Shown: positions 1 to 8,040, numbered from the stretch's first letter. The stretch is 64,000 bases of DNA from VFMC01 sp046331225 (GCA_046331225.1 JAXLRF010000005.1:434001-498000), one strand, 5' to 3'. Numbers and translations are program-made. The notes: generated by a model from the letters alone, not told the origin.

Positions 1-1
1 C

Positions 2-970
2 GTCGACGAAGCCGGGATGCTCGCCACCGCGAAACTCGCCGAACTCATCCGGCTCGCCGAGGACCGCTCGTGGCGGATCGCGTTGGTCGGTGACCCGTTG
101 CAGTTCTCTGCGGTCGGTCGGGGTGGGATGTTCGGGATGCTCGTCGACACCCACGGCGGGATCGAGCTCGACCGTGTCCACCGGTTCAGCAACGACTGGG
201 AACGCGCCGCGTCACTCCAACTGCGTCGCGGTGACCCGGCCGTGGCGGACTTGTACGAGCGTGAGGGCCGGCTCCATGGCGGCACCAGCGAGCAGATCGA
301 ACGAGCCGCGATCTCCGCATGGTGGCGACACTGGAAACACGACGAATCGGTGCTGCTCATGGCCCCCTCCAACGACACCGTTGACCGACTGAACCAGCGT
401 GCTCAGCAGCGGCGGATCATCGCCGGGGAACTCGACCCGGACAGGTTCGTCGAAACGACGGATGGGGTGAGACTGCATGTCGGTGACGTGATCACGACAC
501 GTCGCAACGACCGCAACATCGAGACCGACCGGCACGAAATGGTCCGCAACCGGAACACCTTCACCGTCACCTACCTGCACGACGACGGCGGCATCGCCGC
601 CGTCGGCGACACCGGCTGGGTCACCCTCCCCACGGGATACGTGGCCGATCACGTCGAGCTCGCCTACGCCGTCACCGCGATGGGCGCACAAGGCCGAACC
701 GTCGACCACGCCATCACCGTCATCGACAGCGTCACCGACGTCCGCAACCTGTACGTCCCCATGACCCGCGGCCGCAACTCCAACCACGCCTACCTCGCTG
801 TCGAAGGTGAGGACACCCCGGCGGACGTGTTCGCCCGCTACCTCACCAACGACTGGATCGACCTCCCCGCCCACCAGCGAGCCCGAGAACTCTGGGCACC
901 TGTCGGCATCGAACCCGAGTGGCGCGCACCCGCAGCAAGCCGAGACGACGACTTCGGCATTGACCTGTAG
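2..970 (+). CDS. TraA/MobF-type conjugative relaxase, C-terminal helicase part (5'-truncated by window)
   Basis: The frame is open from the first bases, so the gene starts upstream of the window. The visible 322 codons are the end of a RecD/TraI-like superfamily 1 helicase of the kind fused to MobF relaxases, which nick and unwind plasmid or ICE DNA during conjugation. Visible motifs are the Walker B stretch VDEAGM (visible residues 1-6), motif III GDPLQFSAVG (30-39), TAMGAQGRT (about 225) and the motif VI-like YVPMTRGRN (about 251). The relaxase domain itself is outside the window. It marks the left side as conjugative-element DNA, which fits the tRNA-derived att fragment near 26 kb. Family call is firm; whether the whole protein is intact cannot be seen. 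Confidence 0.88.
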   Translation, partial: VDEAGMLATAKLAELIRLAEDRSWRIALVGDPLQFSAVGRGGMFGMLVDTHGGIELDRVHRFSNDWERAASLQLRRGDPAVADLYEREGRLHGGTSEQIERAAISAWWRHWKHDESVLLMAPSNDTVDRLNQRAQQRRIIAGELDPDRFVETTDGVRLHVGDVITTRRNDRNIETDRHEMVRNRNTFTVTYLHDDGGIAAVGDTGWVTLPTGYVADHVELAYAVTAMGAQGRTVDHAITVIDSVTDVRNLYVPMTRGRNSNHAYLAVEGEDTPADVFARYLTNDWIDLPAHQRARELWAPVGIEPEWRAPAASRDDDFGIDL

Positions 971-1236
971 CCCTTGCCCCACCGGTCTCTCCGTGTCACG
1001 CGCCGGTCGTCTCGTCGCTGTAACCGCGCAACGTCACTGCTGACCGCTGACCATCACGGTGCTTCGACGTCGGCATCCAGGACTCGAGCGTCCCGCGGTT
1101 GGCTCCGTCGAATCTCGCATTCCGTCGGAAGCGCGAAGGATCGCAGGTGCTCGAGGCGACGACCATCGGAGCGCGACGCGCTGGGTTCAGCGGGAGGCCA
1201 TGGCAGACTTTGCCATGGCGCAGTAGCATGAAGGCC

Positions 1237-1470
1237 ATGTCGACGATGAACGTGTCGCTCCCGGAGGAACTCCGGGCCTACGTGGATGCCCAGGTCGAAG
1301 ATGGTCGGTACGGCTCGACCAGCGAGTACGTCCGTGAGCTCATTCGTCGGGATCAGGACCGCCAGCGACTTCGTTCCCTCCTCGAGGATGGCGCACGTTC
1401 TGCACCAGGGCCGGCGGCGGACGACGCCTACTTCGCAGGCCTACGCGACCGTGTCCGTACCGCTGGCTGA
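1237..1470 (+). CDS. parD: ParD-like antitoxin (ribbon-helix-helix)
   Basis: 77 codons. It begins MSTMNVSLPEELRAYVD and continues GRYGSTSEYVRELIRR, the typical ParD/CC2985 pattern: an N-terminal beta strand plus two helices that bind DNA as a dimer, then a C-terminal tail that would wrap the toxin. An upstream ATG at 1228 is possible, but MSTMNVSLP matches the family start better. The stop is 3 bases from the GTG of the ParE-like gene, so the pair is one transcription unit and the antitoxin is expected to autorepress it. It lies just before the first cassette-array element. ParD/ParE modules often stabilise mobile elements. Confidence 0.88.
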   Translation: MSTMNVSLPEELRAYVDAQVEDGRYGSTSEYVRELIRRDQDRQRLRSLLEDGARSAPGPAADDAYFAGLRDRVRTAG

Positions 1471-1473
1471 TCG

Positions 1474-1797
1474 GTGGACAAACCTGCGCAACTGCGCGCC
1501 GTCGCCGCGAACGACATCGAGCTCGCCGTTGACCACTACCTCGACGAGGCAAACAGTGACGTTGCAGCGAGATTCGTCGACGCCCTCGAACGCGATCTCC
1601 GCAGGCTCGCCCGACAGCCGCACCTCGGCTCACTCCGGTTCGCCTACGAACTCGGCATCCCGGGTCTGAGGGCCTGGCCCCTTCATCGTTTCCCGTACGT
1701 CGTCTTCTATGTCGAGCAGGGCGAGCAACTCGATGTCTGGCGCGTCCTGCACGAACGCCGGGACATTCCCTCGACCCTCGCGACGTCGAAGGACTGA
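1474..1797 (+). CDS. parE: ParE/RelE-superfamily toxin
   Basis: 107 residues from a GTG start, 3 bases after the antitoxin stop. The pattern is ParE-like: LRAVAANDIELAVDHYLDE at the N-terminus, then RFVDALERDLRRLARQPHLGS, and a C-terminal RAWPLHRFPYVVFYVEQ followed by VWRVLHERRDIP. ParE toxins poison DNA gyrase, while RelE relatives cut mRNA; sequence alone favours ParE because of the adjacent ParD-type antitoxin. Length is normal for the family and no truncation is seen. It forms a complete toxin-antitoxin module with the preceding gene at the left edge of the array. Confidence 0.88.
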   Translation: MDKPAQLRAVAANDIELAVDHYLDEANSDVAARFVDALERDLRRLARQPHLGSLRFAYELGIPGLRAWPLHRFPYVVFYVEQGEQLDVWRVLHERRDIPSTLATSKD

Positions 1798-1916
1798 AAC
1801 GACCCTTTGGGCTCGGCGTCGCTCCGGCCGCACCCGCCTGATCGAATCGACCGCCCCCTAGACGAAACGCTGGCTGGTGGCATCGTTGTCATGTGCTTTC
1901 GGGCGAGAAGAACGGT

Positions 1917-1944
1917 GTAGCGCCGATCGGCAGATCGGCGCTAC
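1917..1944 (-). repeat. Array element 1 (hairpin core)
   Basis: Perfect 12-bp stem (GTAGCGCCGATC and its complement) around a 4-base loop. The left arm supplies the TAG stop codon of the lipoprotein gene 1941-2558. It is the leftmost element; the distal arm toward 1860-1900 is weak. Confidence 0.7.
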
Positions 1945-2558
1945 GCGCTGGTGATCGGATCGACGACCACGGTTCGTGCGACCTGCGCGACAACGGTCTG
2001 CGGCGACAGACCTGCGGCCGAGTTGCCGAGTGGGCCCTGAGCTGTCACCAGCACGGTGATCGGCTTTGCGGTTCCTCTGGCGATGATCAGCGTCCCGTCT
2101 TGGGGGCCGGTGTCGTAGAGCTCCCACTGAATGCCATTGGCCTCGAAGTTGTCGGTCATCTCCCAAGCGGCCATCGGTGGTTCCAAGTTCTGCAGGACCA
2201 CGATGAGAAGGCAACAGTCCGGCACGATCCATCTGGCAGCGCCGACCACGAACTCGGGCAACGGCTCCTCGGGCCTCGGATCAGCGGTGCTTGCAAGCGG
2301 GAGCGTGTACGAAACTCGTCCCAGCTCGCTCTCGATCACCGCCGCTTCGCCGGCTGGCGCCAGTGTCGCCGTCGTCGTCGGATCCGGTTCGGCCTGTGGC
2401 GAGGCAGAGGTCGTTGCTGACTCCGTGGAGACGGATGGCAGCGCAGTCGTCACCGGTTCCATCGATGGCGCGGTCGACTCGATCGGCTGGCTACCCGTCG
2501 TGTCGCTCCCGCACGCCGCGATGACGAGCACAAGGAGAAGCGCGACTGCCGAACGCAT
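1941..2558 (-). CDS. Cassette-encoded lipoprotein, unknown function
   Basis: 205 residues. The ATG at 2558 is chosen because it opens a textbook lipoprotein signal: MRSAVALLLVLVIAAC, with lipobox Cys16. The open frame extends further upstream only through element 2. After the Cys comes a low-complexity Ser/Thr/Pro linker to about residue 70, then a globular part that includes RWIVPDCCLLIVVLQN and ends VARTVVVDPITSA. I do not recognise the domain. The stop TAG lies inside the arm of array element 1. Upstream, between the gene and element 2, sits a 51-bp inverted repeat (2609-2659). A CATCAT hexamer 6 bases before the ATG could be a -10 for leaderless expression. Confidence 0.8.
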   Translation of the reverse strand: MRSAVALLLVLVIAACGSDTTGSQPIESTAPSMEPVTTALPSVSTESATTSASPQAEPDPTTTATLAPAGEAAVIESELGRVSYTLPLASTADPRPEEPLPEFVVGAARWIVPDCCLLIVVLQNLEPPMAAWEMTDNFEANGIQWELYDTGPQDGTLIIARGTAKPITVLVTAQGPLGNSAAGLSPQTVVAQVARTVVVDPITSA

Positions 2559-2608
2559 TCGTCGATGATGACATGTTGCCGGCACTTCGGCGACGGCAGC
2601 GCTGCACC

Positions 2609-2659
2609 GACGTGTTGTGCGCTGTGGAGCGCTCAGCGCTCCGTAGCGCGCACGACGTC
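2609..2659. repeat. Long inverted repeat, copy 1
   Basis: Arms at 2609-2623 and 2645-2659 (GACGTGTTGTGCGCT versus the complement of AGCGCGCACGACGTC) with an inner hairpin GGAGCGCTCAGCGCTCC. A related copy is at 11595-11647. Both lie about 20 bases beyond the 3' arm of an array element. Terminator, regulatory hairpin or small mobile repeat are possible. Confidence 0.65.
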
Positions 2660-2678
2660 CGCCGAACCCGGCCAGGTA

Positions 2679-2746
2679 GCGCCTATTGCCCGGACCGGGT
2701 GGCGAGCGCAAGGCTTCAACCCCGTGCCGATCGGCAGATCTGGCGC
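2679..2746 (-). repeat. Array element 2 (best full-length copy)
   Basis: 68 bp closed by perfect GCGCC/GGCGC arms, with a second paired block TGCC/GGCA and a third GATCGG/CCGGTC separated by unpaired bases. On the minus strand it reads GATCTGCCGATCGGCACGG, then CCTTGCGCTCGCC and CCCGGTCCGGGCAATAG. TTGCGC and CAATAG are 17 bases apart, a plausible -35/-10 pair reading toward 2558. Confidence 0.75.
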
Positions 2747-2936
2747 GGGTTCGTCGACTCAGTGGCCTTGTTTGGTTGCTGCCGCGAGCACATCGCGCGG
2801 GGACCGGGTGACTTCGAAGACCCGGGTCATGGCGCTCTGCCTCGCCGGATGTCGGGCTGAACGTGTGCGAGTGATGGCGAGCGCACCTTCGGACCAGCAG
2901 TCGTCAGAGGTGTCGGCCGCAGATGCGTTGGCGTGG
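2747..2936. other. 190 bp between element 2 and the DAC gene; no firm gene
   Basis: On the minus strand the +1 frame stays open from the end of the DAC gene to a TGA at about 2760, 10 bases before the element. Its last part begins at an ATG (MTRVFEVTRSPRDVLAAATK). This could be a short ORF of 23 codons or a frameshifted tail of the DAC gene. Nothing else is evident. Confidence 0.35.
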
Positions 2937-4184
2937 TTATCGAAGGTCGGGTAGCACCGGTCTCATCACATGGAGCGCACTGTCTGCCGTCTTGAGGATC
3001 AAGCTGAGAACCCCATCCTGTGATGCGACGAAGGCGATCGCGTCTCCATCGAACTGCTCGACAAACGCGACTGCCGACTGATGCCGAGCCCCGCCGAGCG
3101 CCGTCCGTTGAATGGTCCGGTGATTGGCCGGGTTGAGACCGTCAAGGTCGGTGACGTCAGTGGTTCGGGCGTTCTTCATGTCGATGAAGGCTCCGAACCC
3201 GAGGACCCGAAGGTCGCTAGCCATCAGTACCGCTCCGTCGACAGCGCTCAAACCGGCGACGAATGCCACCGCCTCTTGGAGTGAGCGTCGCGCCAACGAT
3301 GCCTGTTTGGCAGCCGTCAAGGCTTGGAAGACATCGAAGCTGGGGTTGATCCAGCCGGTTTCGCTGTGCTTGCTGGCTTCGGCCAACGATGTCTGCAGGA
3401 TTCGTTCCGCGTCCCCGTGGGTCGGGTAGGTGAGGTTTGTGGTGTGGTTGTCGGATCGGTCGGCTGCCACGACGAGAAGGGTTCCGCCGTGCCCATGGCT
3501 GCGCAAGGCCAGAGCAACCTGCAAGATGATTGAGGCCTCTGGTGACGCAGGTCCTCCCATCTCGAGCGCATCGCTGATGAGCCGCACGTAGGTGAACCCA
3601 CTCGGTCGTTCATCGCGAAGGAGAACTGTCTGGGCTGGTCCGACGAGGAGCACTTCCGAGCTAGCCGATGTGACGGTGATGTGGCCAGGCCCCGCGCCGT
3701 GGATGATGACCGCAGGGAGGCGACTCTCGCCGACTTCTGGCTGCGATAGCCGGATGAGTCCCCAGATTTCGAGCCGACCGTCCACATCCTCGACTGCGAT
3801 GACGGTGTCGCCGCTACCGGCCGTCGGTGCGATTCGGCGAATCGCGTTGACGTCCAACCCGATCGGTTCCGATAGGGCGATTGCCAACCACCCGCTCTCG
3901 ATGGCGAGCGCCCGTTCGACGAATGCCAATCGAAAGGTGGTCGGCCGTCCCTCCTCAACAGTGAGGGTCGCACGGTACGCGACGTCTAGACCGGCTTTGA
4001 GCGAGGCAAGTGAGGGGATGCGATCGAGTCGTTGCACCCACGTGAGGTCCATGGCGGAGTCCTGATCGCGTGCCTGTGCCTTGAGTCGCCTTGAGAATCG
4101 TCGCGCTTCGAGCTCGGCGTGCACCTCTTCGATCAGGGCGTCTGGCCAGGCTGGCACACGCGGCGGGTTGTGTTGCTCCGTCAT
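2937..4184 (-). CDS. DAC-domain (diadenylate-cyclase-like) protein with N-terminal sensor region
   Basis: 415 residues. The C-terminal third has the hallmarks of the DisA_N/DAC fold that makes c-di-AMP from two ATP: VDGAVLMASD (DGA at 316-318), then GGARHQSAVAFVEQ (RH motif, 367-368) and IAFVASQDGVLSLI. In DisA the second motif is GTRHR; here Thr is Ala and the last Arg is Gln, so activity is uncertain. Residues 1-250 would be the sensor-like part seen in DACNV-type proteins, with GHGGTLLVVA near 231-240. It could make a nucleotide signal or only bind nucleotides. The start is the ATG at 4184. The gene is alone in its cassette; 4185-4430 between it and element 3 shows no gene. Confidence 0.72.
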   Translation of the reverse strand: MTEQHNPPRVPAWPDALIEEVHAELEARRFSRRLKAQARDQDSAMDLTWVQRLDRIPSLASLKAGLDVAYRATLTVEEGRPTTFRLAFVERALAIESGWLAIALSEPIGLDVNAIRRIAPTAGSGDTVIAVEDVDGRLEIWGLIRLSQPEVGESRLPAVIIHGAGPGHITVTSASSEVLLVGPAQTVLLRDERPSGFTYVRLISDALEMGGPASPEASIILQVALALRSHGHGGTLLVVAADRSDNHTTNLTYPTHGDAERILQTSLAEASKHSETGWINPSFDVFQALTAAKQASLARRSLQEAVAFVAGLSAVDGAVLMASDLRVLGFGAFIDMKNARTTDVTDLDGLNPANHRTIQRTALGGARHQSAVAFVEQFDGDAIAFVASQDGVLSLILKTADSALHVMRPVLPDLR

Positions 4185-4430
4185 CTCAAAGAAGGTACGC
4201 CTTCACAGCGAAGGCACGTCAGGTCCATTGCTGCTTGTTGAAGCGGACCTTGGAGGTGCCGTTACACGCACCGTCTCCGGGCTGGCACTGCGCATAACGT
4301 GAGCGCTGTACTAAGGCGGCAGAGTGCAAGAGCCGCACCACTTCGGCCTATACGAGCGGAGTCCGAGCCCGATCGATCTTCCTGTCGTCGCATCGCGCAC
4401 TGCCAGCGTCGGGGGCGCATGCGTGCTGGG

Positions 4431-4500
4431 GCGCGCGTACTGCCCCGGTGAGGAAGCTCCCGCAAGTGAAAGGCCCGTGCCGATCGGCAGATATGGCCGG
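4431..4500 (-). repeat. Array element 3
   Basis: Minus-strand core TATCTGCCGATCGGCACGG, 3' arm CACCGGGGCAGTACGCGCGC. It lies 9 bases after the stop of the gene 4510-5223. Confidence 0.65.
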
Positions 4501-4509
4501 AGTGGGTTG

Positions 4510-5223
4510 CTATGAGTGGTCGTCGCGGTCGTAGGCACTCCAGTGGAGAAGAAAGTCGCTGTAGCCGCGGATAGCGAGCTCCGCTCCGGTTGGCGAGTAC
4601 TCACGAAGTGCCGCGGAAATCGCGAGGTGAAAGGCGACGAAGTCTCGGCGCTTGATCGCTCGTGCGATGTCGGCCCACGGCCCGACGCCAGCATCAAGGC
4701 GCGGTCGCCAGTCGGTCATGTCCTGAAGCATCGTGGCGAAGGCAAGTTCGCGGCCGACCGATGCGTCAGCGGGCGAGGGCGCGACGCCTGCGGCGTCCAC
4801 CCACCGGTAGCAGCGGAGTTGCGAGTAGACGACGGTCAGCGCAGGATCACACTCCGCGAACGACTCGTCGACAGTGTGCAGATGTGCGTAGAACTCGTCA
4901 TCGCGCAGCGCTGCGAAGCCAAGTTGCCCCCAGGCGTCCGGCGGCAGCAGCCAGCCGAACCCGTCGAGGGCCGAGTCCACCGCTATGTCGCGTGATGTGG
5001 TCATGTAGCCGGGATGGGCCCAGCCCCACATGCAGTCCTGCGGGGCGACACCATGGCCGACGAGCACGCTCGCCGCCTGCTGCCACGCTTGGCGGATCAT
5101 GTCGACGCTGACGGTTCGCAAGAAGCGATCCATAGGCCCACCGAAGCAGACCAACAGTGTCCGATCCTCGTACCGTTCGCTTCGGTAGCCCGGATGAGAC
5201 CACTGGTATGGGACGTCCGACAT
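4510..5223 (-). CDS. Hypothetical cassette protein (237 aa)
   Basis: 237 residues from an ATG at 5223 preceded by a good ribosome site (GGAGG one base from the ATG spacer). The protein is soluble, rich in Trp and aromatic residues (MWGWAHPGYM, GFGWLLPPDAWGQLGF, TDWRPRLDAGVGPWADIARAIKRRDF) with no signal peptide or membrane segment. The middle LRCYRWVDAAGVAP and the C-terminal FLLHWSAYDRDD are also distinctive. I do not recognise the family. It is flanked by elements 3 and 4, so it is a one-gene cassette in element orientation. Confidence 0.7.
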   Translation of the reverse strand: MSDVPYQWSHPGYRSERYEDRTLLVCFGGPMDRFLRTVSVDMIRQAWQQAASVLVGHGVAPQDCMWGWAHPGYMTTSRDIAVDSALDGFGWLLPPDAWGQLGFAALRDDEFYAHLHTVDESFAECDPALTVVYSQLRCYRWVDAAGVAPSPADASVGRELAFATMLQDMTDWRPRLDAGVGPWADIARAIKRRDFVAFHLAISAALREYSPTGAELAIRGYSDFLLHWSAYDRDDHS

Positions 5224-5230
5224 GCCTCCA

Positions 5231-5293
5231 GCGTGGCCAATCCGGGGTCACCAGACAATTCCTTTCAGCGACCGGATCGGCAGTTAGGGTCGG
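5231..5293 (-). repeat. Array element 4 (weak)
   Basis: Core GACCGGATCGGCAGTTAGGG on the plus strand; the distal arm CCAATCCGGGGTC is degenerate. The TTAGGGT within it lies 7 bases before the GTG of the plus-strand lipoprotein gene and may serve as its -10. Confidence 0.5.
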
Positions 5294-5297
5294 CTGC

Positions 5298-5810
5298 GTG
5301 GGACGCCTATTCGCACCGGTGACGGCGGTGATCGTCTCCATCGGGCTTGCTGGCTGCAACGGCGGCGCTGCACAACAAGTCGACACCTCGATCGCGACGG
5401 AGCCGAGCGAACCGAAGGCCGTTACGACATCGTCGAGCCTCGCGGCCGACGAGTCAAGCGGCGATGCGGCCACCTGGACGATCGATCCCGGCGAGGCGGT
5501 GACTGCGACAACAACATCGTTCGCGGTACTTGTGACTCGGCTGGGTTGCGCCGACGGCGTGACCGGAGAAGTGCTCGAACCAGTCATCGTCACCGAGGCG
5601 GACCAAGTCGTCATCACCTTCTCCGTCGATCCTCTCGACCCCACGCTCGCCTACACGTGTCCGACAAACGATGCCAACACCGTCGTCGTGCATCTCGACG
5701 GGCCGCTCGGGCACCGCAGTCTGGTGGACGGTGCTTGTCTCGGACAGTCGCCTGCGACGGACACATCGTTCTGCGAGACGGGAGCAGTTCGGCTCAAAGC
5801 ACCGTCCTGA
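5298..5810 (+). CDS. Cassette-encoded lipoprotein
   Basis: 170 residues from a GTG at 5298. N-terminal VGRLFAPVTAVIVSIGLAGC is a lipoprotein signal with Cys20, followed by a Ser/Thr-rich linker and a domain from about residue 75. The C-terminal part (PTLAYTCPTNDANTVVVHL, then GPLGHRSLVDGACLG) resembles the end of the larger lipoprotein at 24504-25634 (ASCPTALG, then APLGDRSLFGCRPEG), so the two share a domain. It runs against the element orientation of this block. No known function; export to the cell surface is the only safe inference. Confidence 0.72.
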   Translation: MGRLFAPVTAVIVSIGLAGCNGGAAQQVDTSIATEPSEPKAVTTSSSLAADESSGDAATWTIDPGEAVTATTTSFAVLVTRLGCADGVTGEVLEPVIVTEADQVVITFSVDPLDPTLAYTCPTNDANTVVVHLDGPLGHRSLVDGACLGQSPATDTSFCETGAVRLKAPS

Positions 5811-5811
5811 C

Positions 5812-5852
5812 ACGGCGACCGGTGGAGAACACCGATCGGCAGCTGTGCGCTA
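5812..5852 (-). repeat. Array element 5 (short)
   Basis: Minus-strand core GCACAGCTGCCGATCGGTG directly after the TAG of the gene 5850-6125; the 3' arm is short and poorly conserved. Confidence 0.5.
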
Positions 5853-6125
5853 CCAGCCGAAGATCAGCGGGACAGCGAGCACAGCGACAACGAACATGCC
5901 TCCAAAGGAAACGGCGTAGGCGACCGCCTCTCGACCGGCTCGGGGCAATCGCCACAGCGCAACGGCCTCTGCGACCAGAACGGCCACGAGCGCAGTTCGA
6001 ATCCAGACTGTCAACGATCCGTCAGCCTCCGTCGACAGTGCAGCGTTGGCCAGGAGGACCTGAACCGCGAGGAGTCCAACGGCAAGCGCGATGCCAAACC
6101 GTCGCTCACCGGTCGTCGTCGCCAC
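5850..6125 (-). CDS. Small membrane protein (91 aa)
   Basis: 91 residues from GTG at 6125, with a GAGAAT hexamer exactly 6 bases upstream, suggesting a leaderless message. Three hydrophobic segments are visible: about 10-29 (IALAVGLLAVQVLLANAAL), 42-58 (TALVAVLVAEAVALW) and 69-89 (AYAVSFGGMFVVAVLAVPLI). Short basic loops such as WRLPRAGRE fit an inner-membrane protein. No family recognised. The TAG stop falls in the arm of element 5. Confidence 0.65.
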   Translation of the reverse strand: MATTTGERRFGIALAVGLLAVQVLLANAALSTEADGSLTVWIRTALVAVLVAEAVALWRLPRAGREAVAYAVSFGGMFVVAVLAVPLIFGW

Positions 6126-6195
6126 AGCCGGATTCTCTCAGATGTCTCACGGCGCCTCGACGTACCGGAGCGCAGAGGTGCTCATCGGGAACCCG

Positions 6196-6264
6196 CCCGT
6201 AATGCGCGCTTCGGCCATCGAGCGCGCCGCATCGGGCCGTGCCGATCGGCAGATCGGGGCCGGC
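6196..6264 (-). repeat. Array element 6
   Basis: Minus-strand core GCCCCGATCTGCCGATCGG with stem GGCC/GGCC; distal arm CATTACGGGCGGG. It follows the stop of 6290-6472 by 26 bases. Confidence 0.65.
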
Positions 6265-6289
6265 GAATTCAGCGACGGCGCGTGCCGAG

Positions 6290-6472
6290 TCAGCCGTCGG
6301 CTGGCTCGACGCTGCCATCGGGAACGCTGTGAAGGCCACTCCTCGGCCACCACGCATAGACCCAGCCGTCTTCGACGCGCTCGACCACCCCGACCTCGCC
6401 GGTGTCGATGATCAAGTCGAACACCGGGGCGGCGACGTAGCGAACGCGGTCGCCCCTGACGTAGTCGCCCAT
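6290..6472 (-). CDS. Small SH3-like protein (60 aa)
   Basis: 60 residues. The ATG at 6472 is preceded by CAGACT exactly 6 bases upstream, which is the 3' end of element 7. The same hexamer and spacing precede the plus-strand gene at 17340. The protein (GDRVRYVAAPVF, TGEVGVVERVEDGWVYAWWP, GLHSVPDGSVEP) has the alternating Gly/hydrophobic pattern of a small beta barrel such as an SH3 or KOW-like domain. That fold is an inference from pattern. It is a compact one-gene cassette. Confidence 0.6.
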   Translation of the reverse strand: MGDYVRGDRVRYVAAPVFDLIIDTGEVGVVERVEDGWVYAWWPRSGLHSVPDGSVEPADG

Positions 6473-6519
6473 CGACGCAGTCTGGCAGTAGGCCGCCCCG
6501 AGCGGCAGATCGGGGCGGC
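6473..6519 (-). repeat. Array element 7 with promoter-like 3' arm
   Basis: Perfect 10-bp stem GCCGCCCCGA / TCGGGGCGGC at 6492-6519, then TACTGCCAGACTGCGTCG leading straight into the ATG at 6472. Confidence 0.7.
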
Positions 6520-6578
6520 TCATCCTGGTTCCGAATCTTGCGCTCATCGCTGACGACCGACGCATAGCCTCGACATTG

Positions 6579-7562
6579 ATGGGGATCATTGGCCGCCGAC
6601 TTGCGACGTGCTCGGCCATGTCGGCCCTGCTCGTCGGCTGCTCTGGCTCCGCTTCGCCTGCAGCGCTACCCGCTACGACGACGCCAGTCTCGACGACCGC
6701 CCTCTCTGGAGATCTGCTCGCAGTGCGGGCCACTCTCACTCGCTACTTCGCCGCTCTCATCGCAGGCGACTTTCAGGCAGCGATGAACGAGCGTTGTGCG
6801 GCAGCGCGCGTCCCCGACGACCAAGCGGAGCTGTTTCTGTCTCAGACCGAGAGCCTGCTCGCGATGGGAGCGATGACGGCAGTCGAGGTGTCTGACAAGC
6901 CCGGCCTCCAGGTGCAGCCCCTTCAGGTATCAGCGGACCCGATTCCGTTCGACTACGCGGTCATCAGCGGGCCCAAGCGCAGCGCTTGGCTGCACGGCGT
7001 GGCGATCACCCAGGGCGGTGCAGTCAAGCTCTGCGGATACGCACAACCCGAAGTCGACCGTATGACCGAAGAACTCAAGATCGCGGTGCCCGCTGGCGGC
7101 GATCTCACGCACGCCCTCGTTGACCTGATCCCGAAGAATGGACCAGCCGGCTACGTGCAAGTCGAGGATCGTGCCGTCTCGAAGGGCGCGACCTCCCCGG
7201 CCGGTTGGCAAGAATCGTGGACAAGAGTGTGGCAGCACCCGACGTTCGGAGGGGTCCGGGTGACCGCTGCCCGCTTCGACGCGACAGCATCTGCATCAGC
7301 CGCGCTGTCGGCCTCACTCGCCAAGATCGCCAGTGATGCCACTTCGACCTTCAACATCGACGGAATCGACAACGCAATCGGTGTCCGGTACTCGGCAGTG
7401 GCATGGACGTGGCTGCAACCGCCCAACATCGGCTACCAGGGTGACCGAGTGCTGATGCTGTTCGGCAACACCCTGATCACCATCGAAGCGACCGGACTCG
7501 CCCCCGAGGAGCAACACCAAATCGTGACCGACCTGGCGATCAGCATCGACAACCTGACCTGA
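6579..7562 (+). CDS. Cassette-encoded lipoprotein (327 aa)
   Basis: 327 residues; ATG at 6579 with TAGCCT 8 to 9 bases upstream as a likely -10. The signal MGIIGRRLATCSAMSALLVGC places the lipid Cys at 21. Residues 45-130 (RATLTRYFAALIAGDFQAAM, LFLSQTESLLAMGAM) look like an NTF2/SnoaL-type cone domain. A second part from about residue 195 (GYVQVEDRAVSKG, then WTRVWQHPTFGGVRVTAARF) ends in NTLITIEATGLAPEEQHQIV. It is transcribed against the element orientation of this block. Substrate and role unknown. Confidence 0.78.
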   Translation: MGIIGRRLATCSAMSALLVGCSGSASPAALPATTTPVSTTALSGDLLAVRATLTRYFAALIAGDFQAAMNERCAAARVPDDQAELFLSQTESLLAMGAMTAVEVSDKPGLQVQPLQVSADPIPFDYAVISGPKRSAWLHGVAITQGGAVKLCGYAQPEVDRMTEELKIAVPAGGDLTHALVDLIPKNGPAGYVQVEDRAVSKGATSPAGWQESWTRVWQHPTFGGVRVTAARFDATASASAALSASLAKIASDATSTFNIDGIDNAIGVRYSAVAWTWLQPPNIGYQGDRVLMLFGNTLITIEATGLAPEEQHQIVTDLAISIDNLT

Positions 7563-7603
7563 TTCGCGCCGGTGTCTCGCGCTCACCGGCGGATCGCCGA
7601 CCA

Positions 7604-7670
7604 GCGCGCAATGCCCGGATCGGGCGGTGACCGCAGGGGTTCAGGCCAAGCCGATCGGCAGATCTGGGCG
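7604..7670 (-). repeat. Array element 8
   Basis: Minus-strand CCCAGATCTGCCGATCGGC, then CCCTGCGGTCACC and CCCGATCCGGGCATTGCGCGC. It ends 5 bases before the TGA of the gene 7675-8040. Confidence 0.75.
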
Positions 7671-7674
7671 AGGT

Positions 7675-8040
7675 TCACCGGCAGGCGGCGCTACGGATCG
7701 CCTCGGCGATGGACTCAGCTCCGTTGACCACGAAGAGTTCTATCGCCCCTTCGAATTCGATCCGGAGGCGTCGCCGCATCGAGCCGTCGAAGGGGTTGCG
7801 GCCTCGCTCTGCCAAACCGACGTTGGTGATCGAGCTGAGGTCGCAGGCCCAGTTCTTGCCTCCGGTGCTGCTGTCGAGCCGGTGCGCGTAGAACAGCACT
7901 CGTTGGTTGGTGAGAAGCAGATGCCCGCCGACCGCCCGAGAACCCTGTGACCTGTTCGCCCGAGTCGTCTCGATCTCACGCTCGTCGGGATTCAAGACAG
8001 GCTTCGGCATCACCGCAGGACGGCCGAGCCGCGATCGCAT
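7675..8040 (-). CDS. GRAM/PH-like domain protein
   Basis: 121 residues from ATG 8040 (ribosome site AGGTGG just upstream; GTG 8046 is an alternative). Residues 39-75 (HLLLTNQRVLFYAHRLD, NWACDLSSITNVGL) match the GRAM/bacterial PH pattern in which a sequence like LLTNQRVLFY forms the first strands and a conserved Trp follows. The rest (RRRLRIEFEGAIELFVVNGAESI) fits the end of such a domain. These domains bind lipids or partner proteins. The gene is 41 bases from the preceding lipoprotein gene with a small hairpin between (8053-8070) and no array element, so the two may share a cassette. Confidence 0.6.
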   Translation of the reverse strand: MRSRLGRPAVMPKPVLNPDEREIETTRANRSQGSRAVGGHLLLTNQRVLFYAHRLDSSTGGKNWACDLSSITNVGLAERGRNPFDGSMRRRLRIEFEGAIELFVVNGAESIAEAIRSAACR

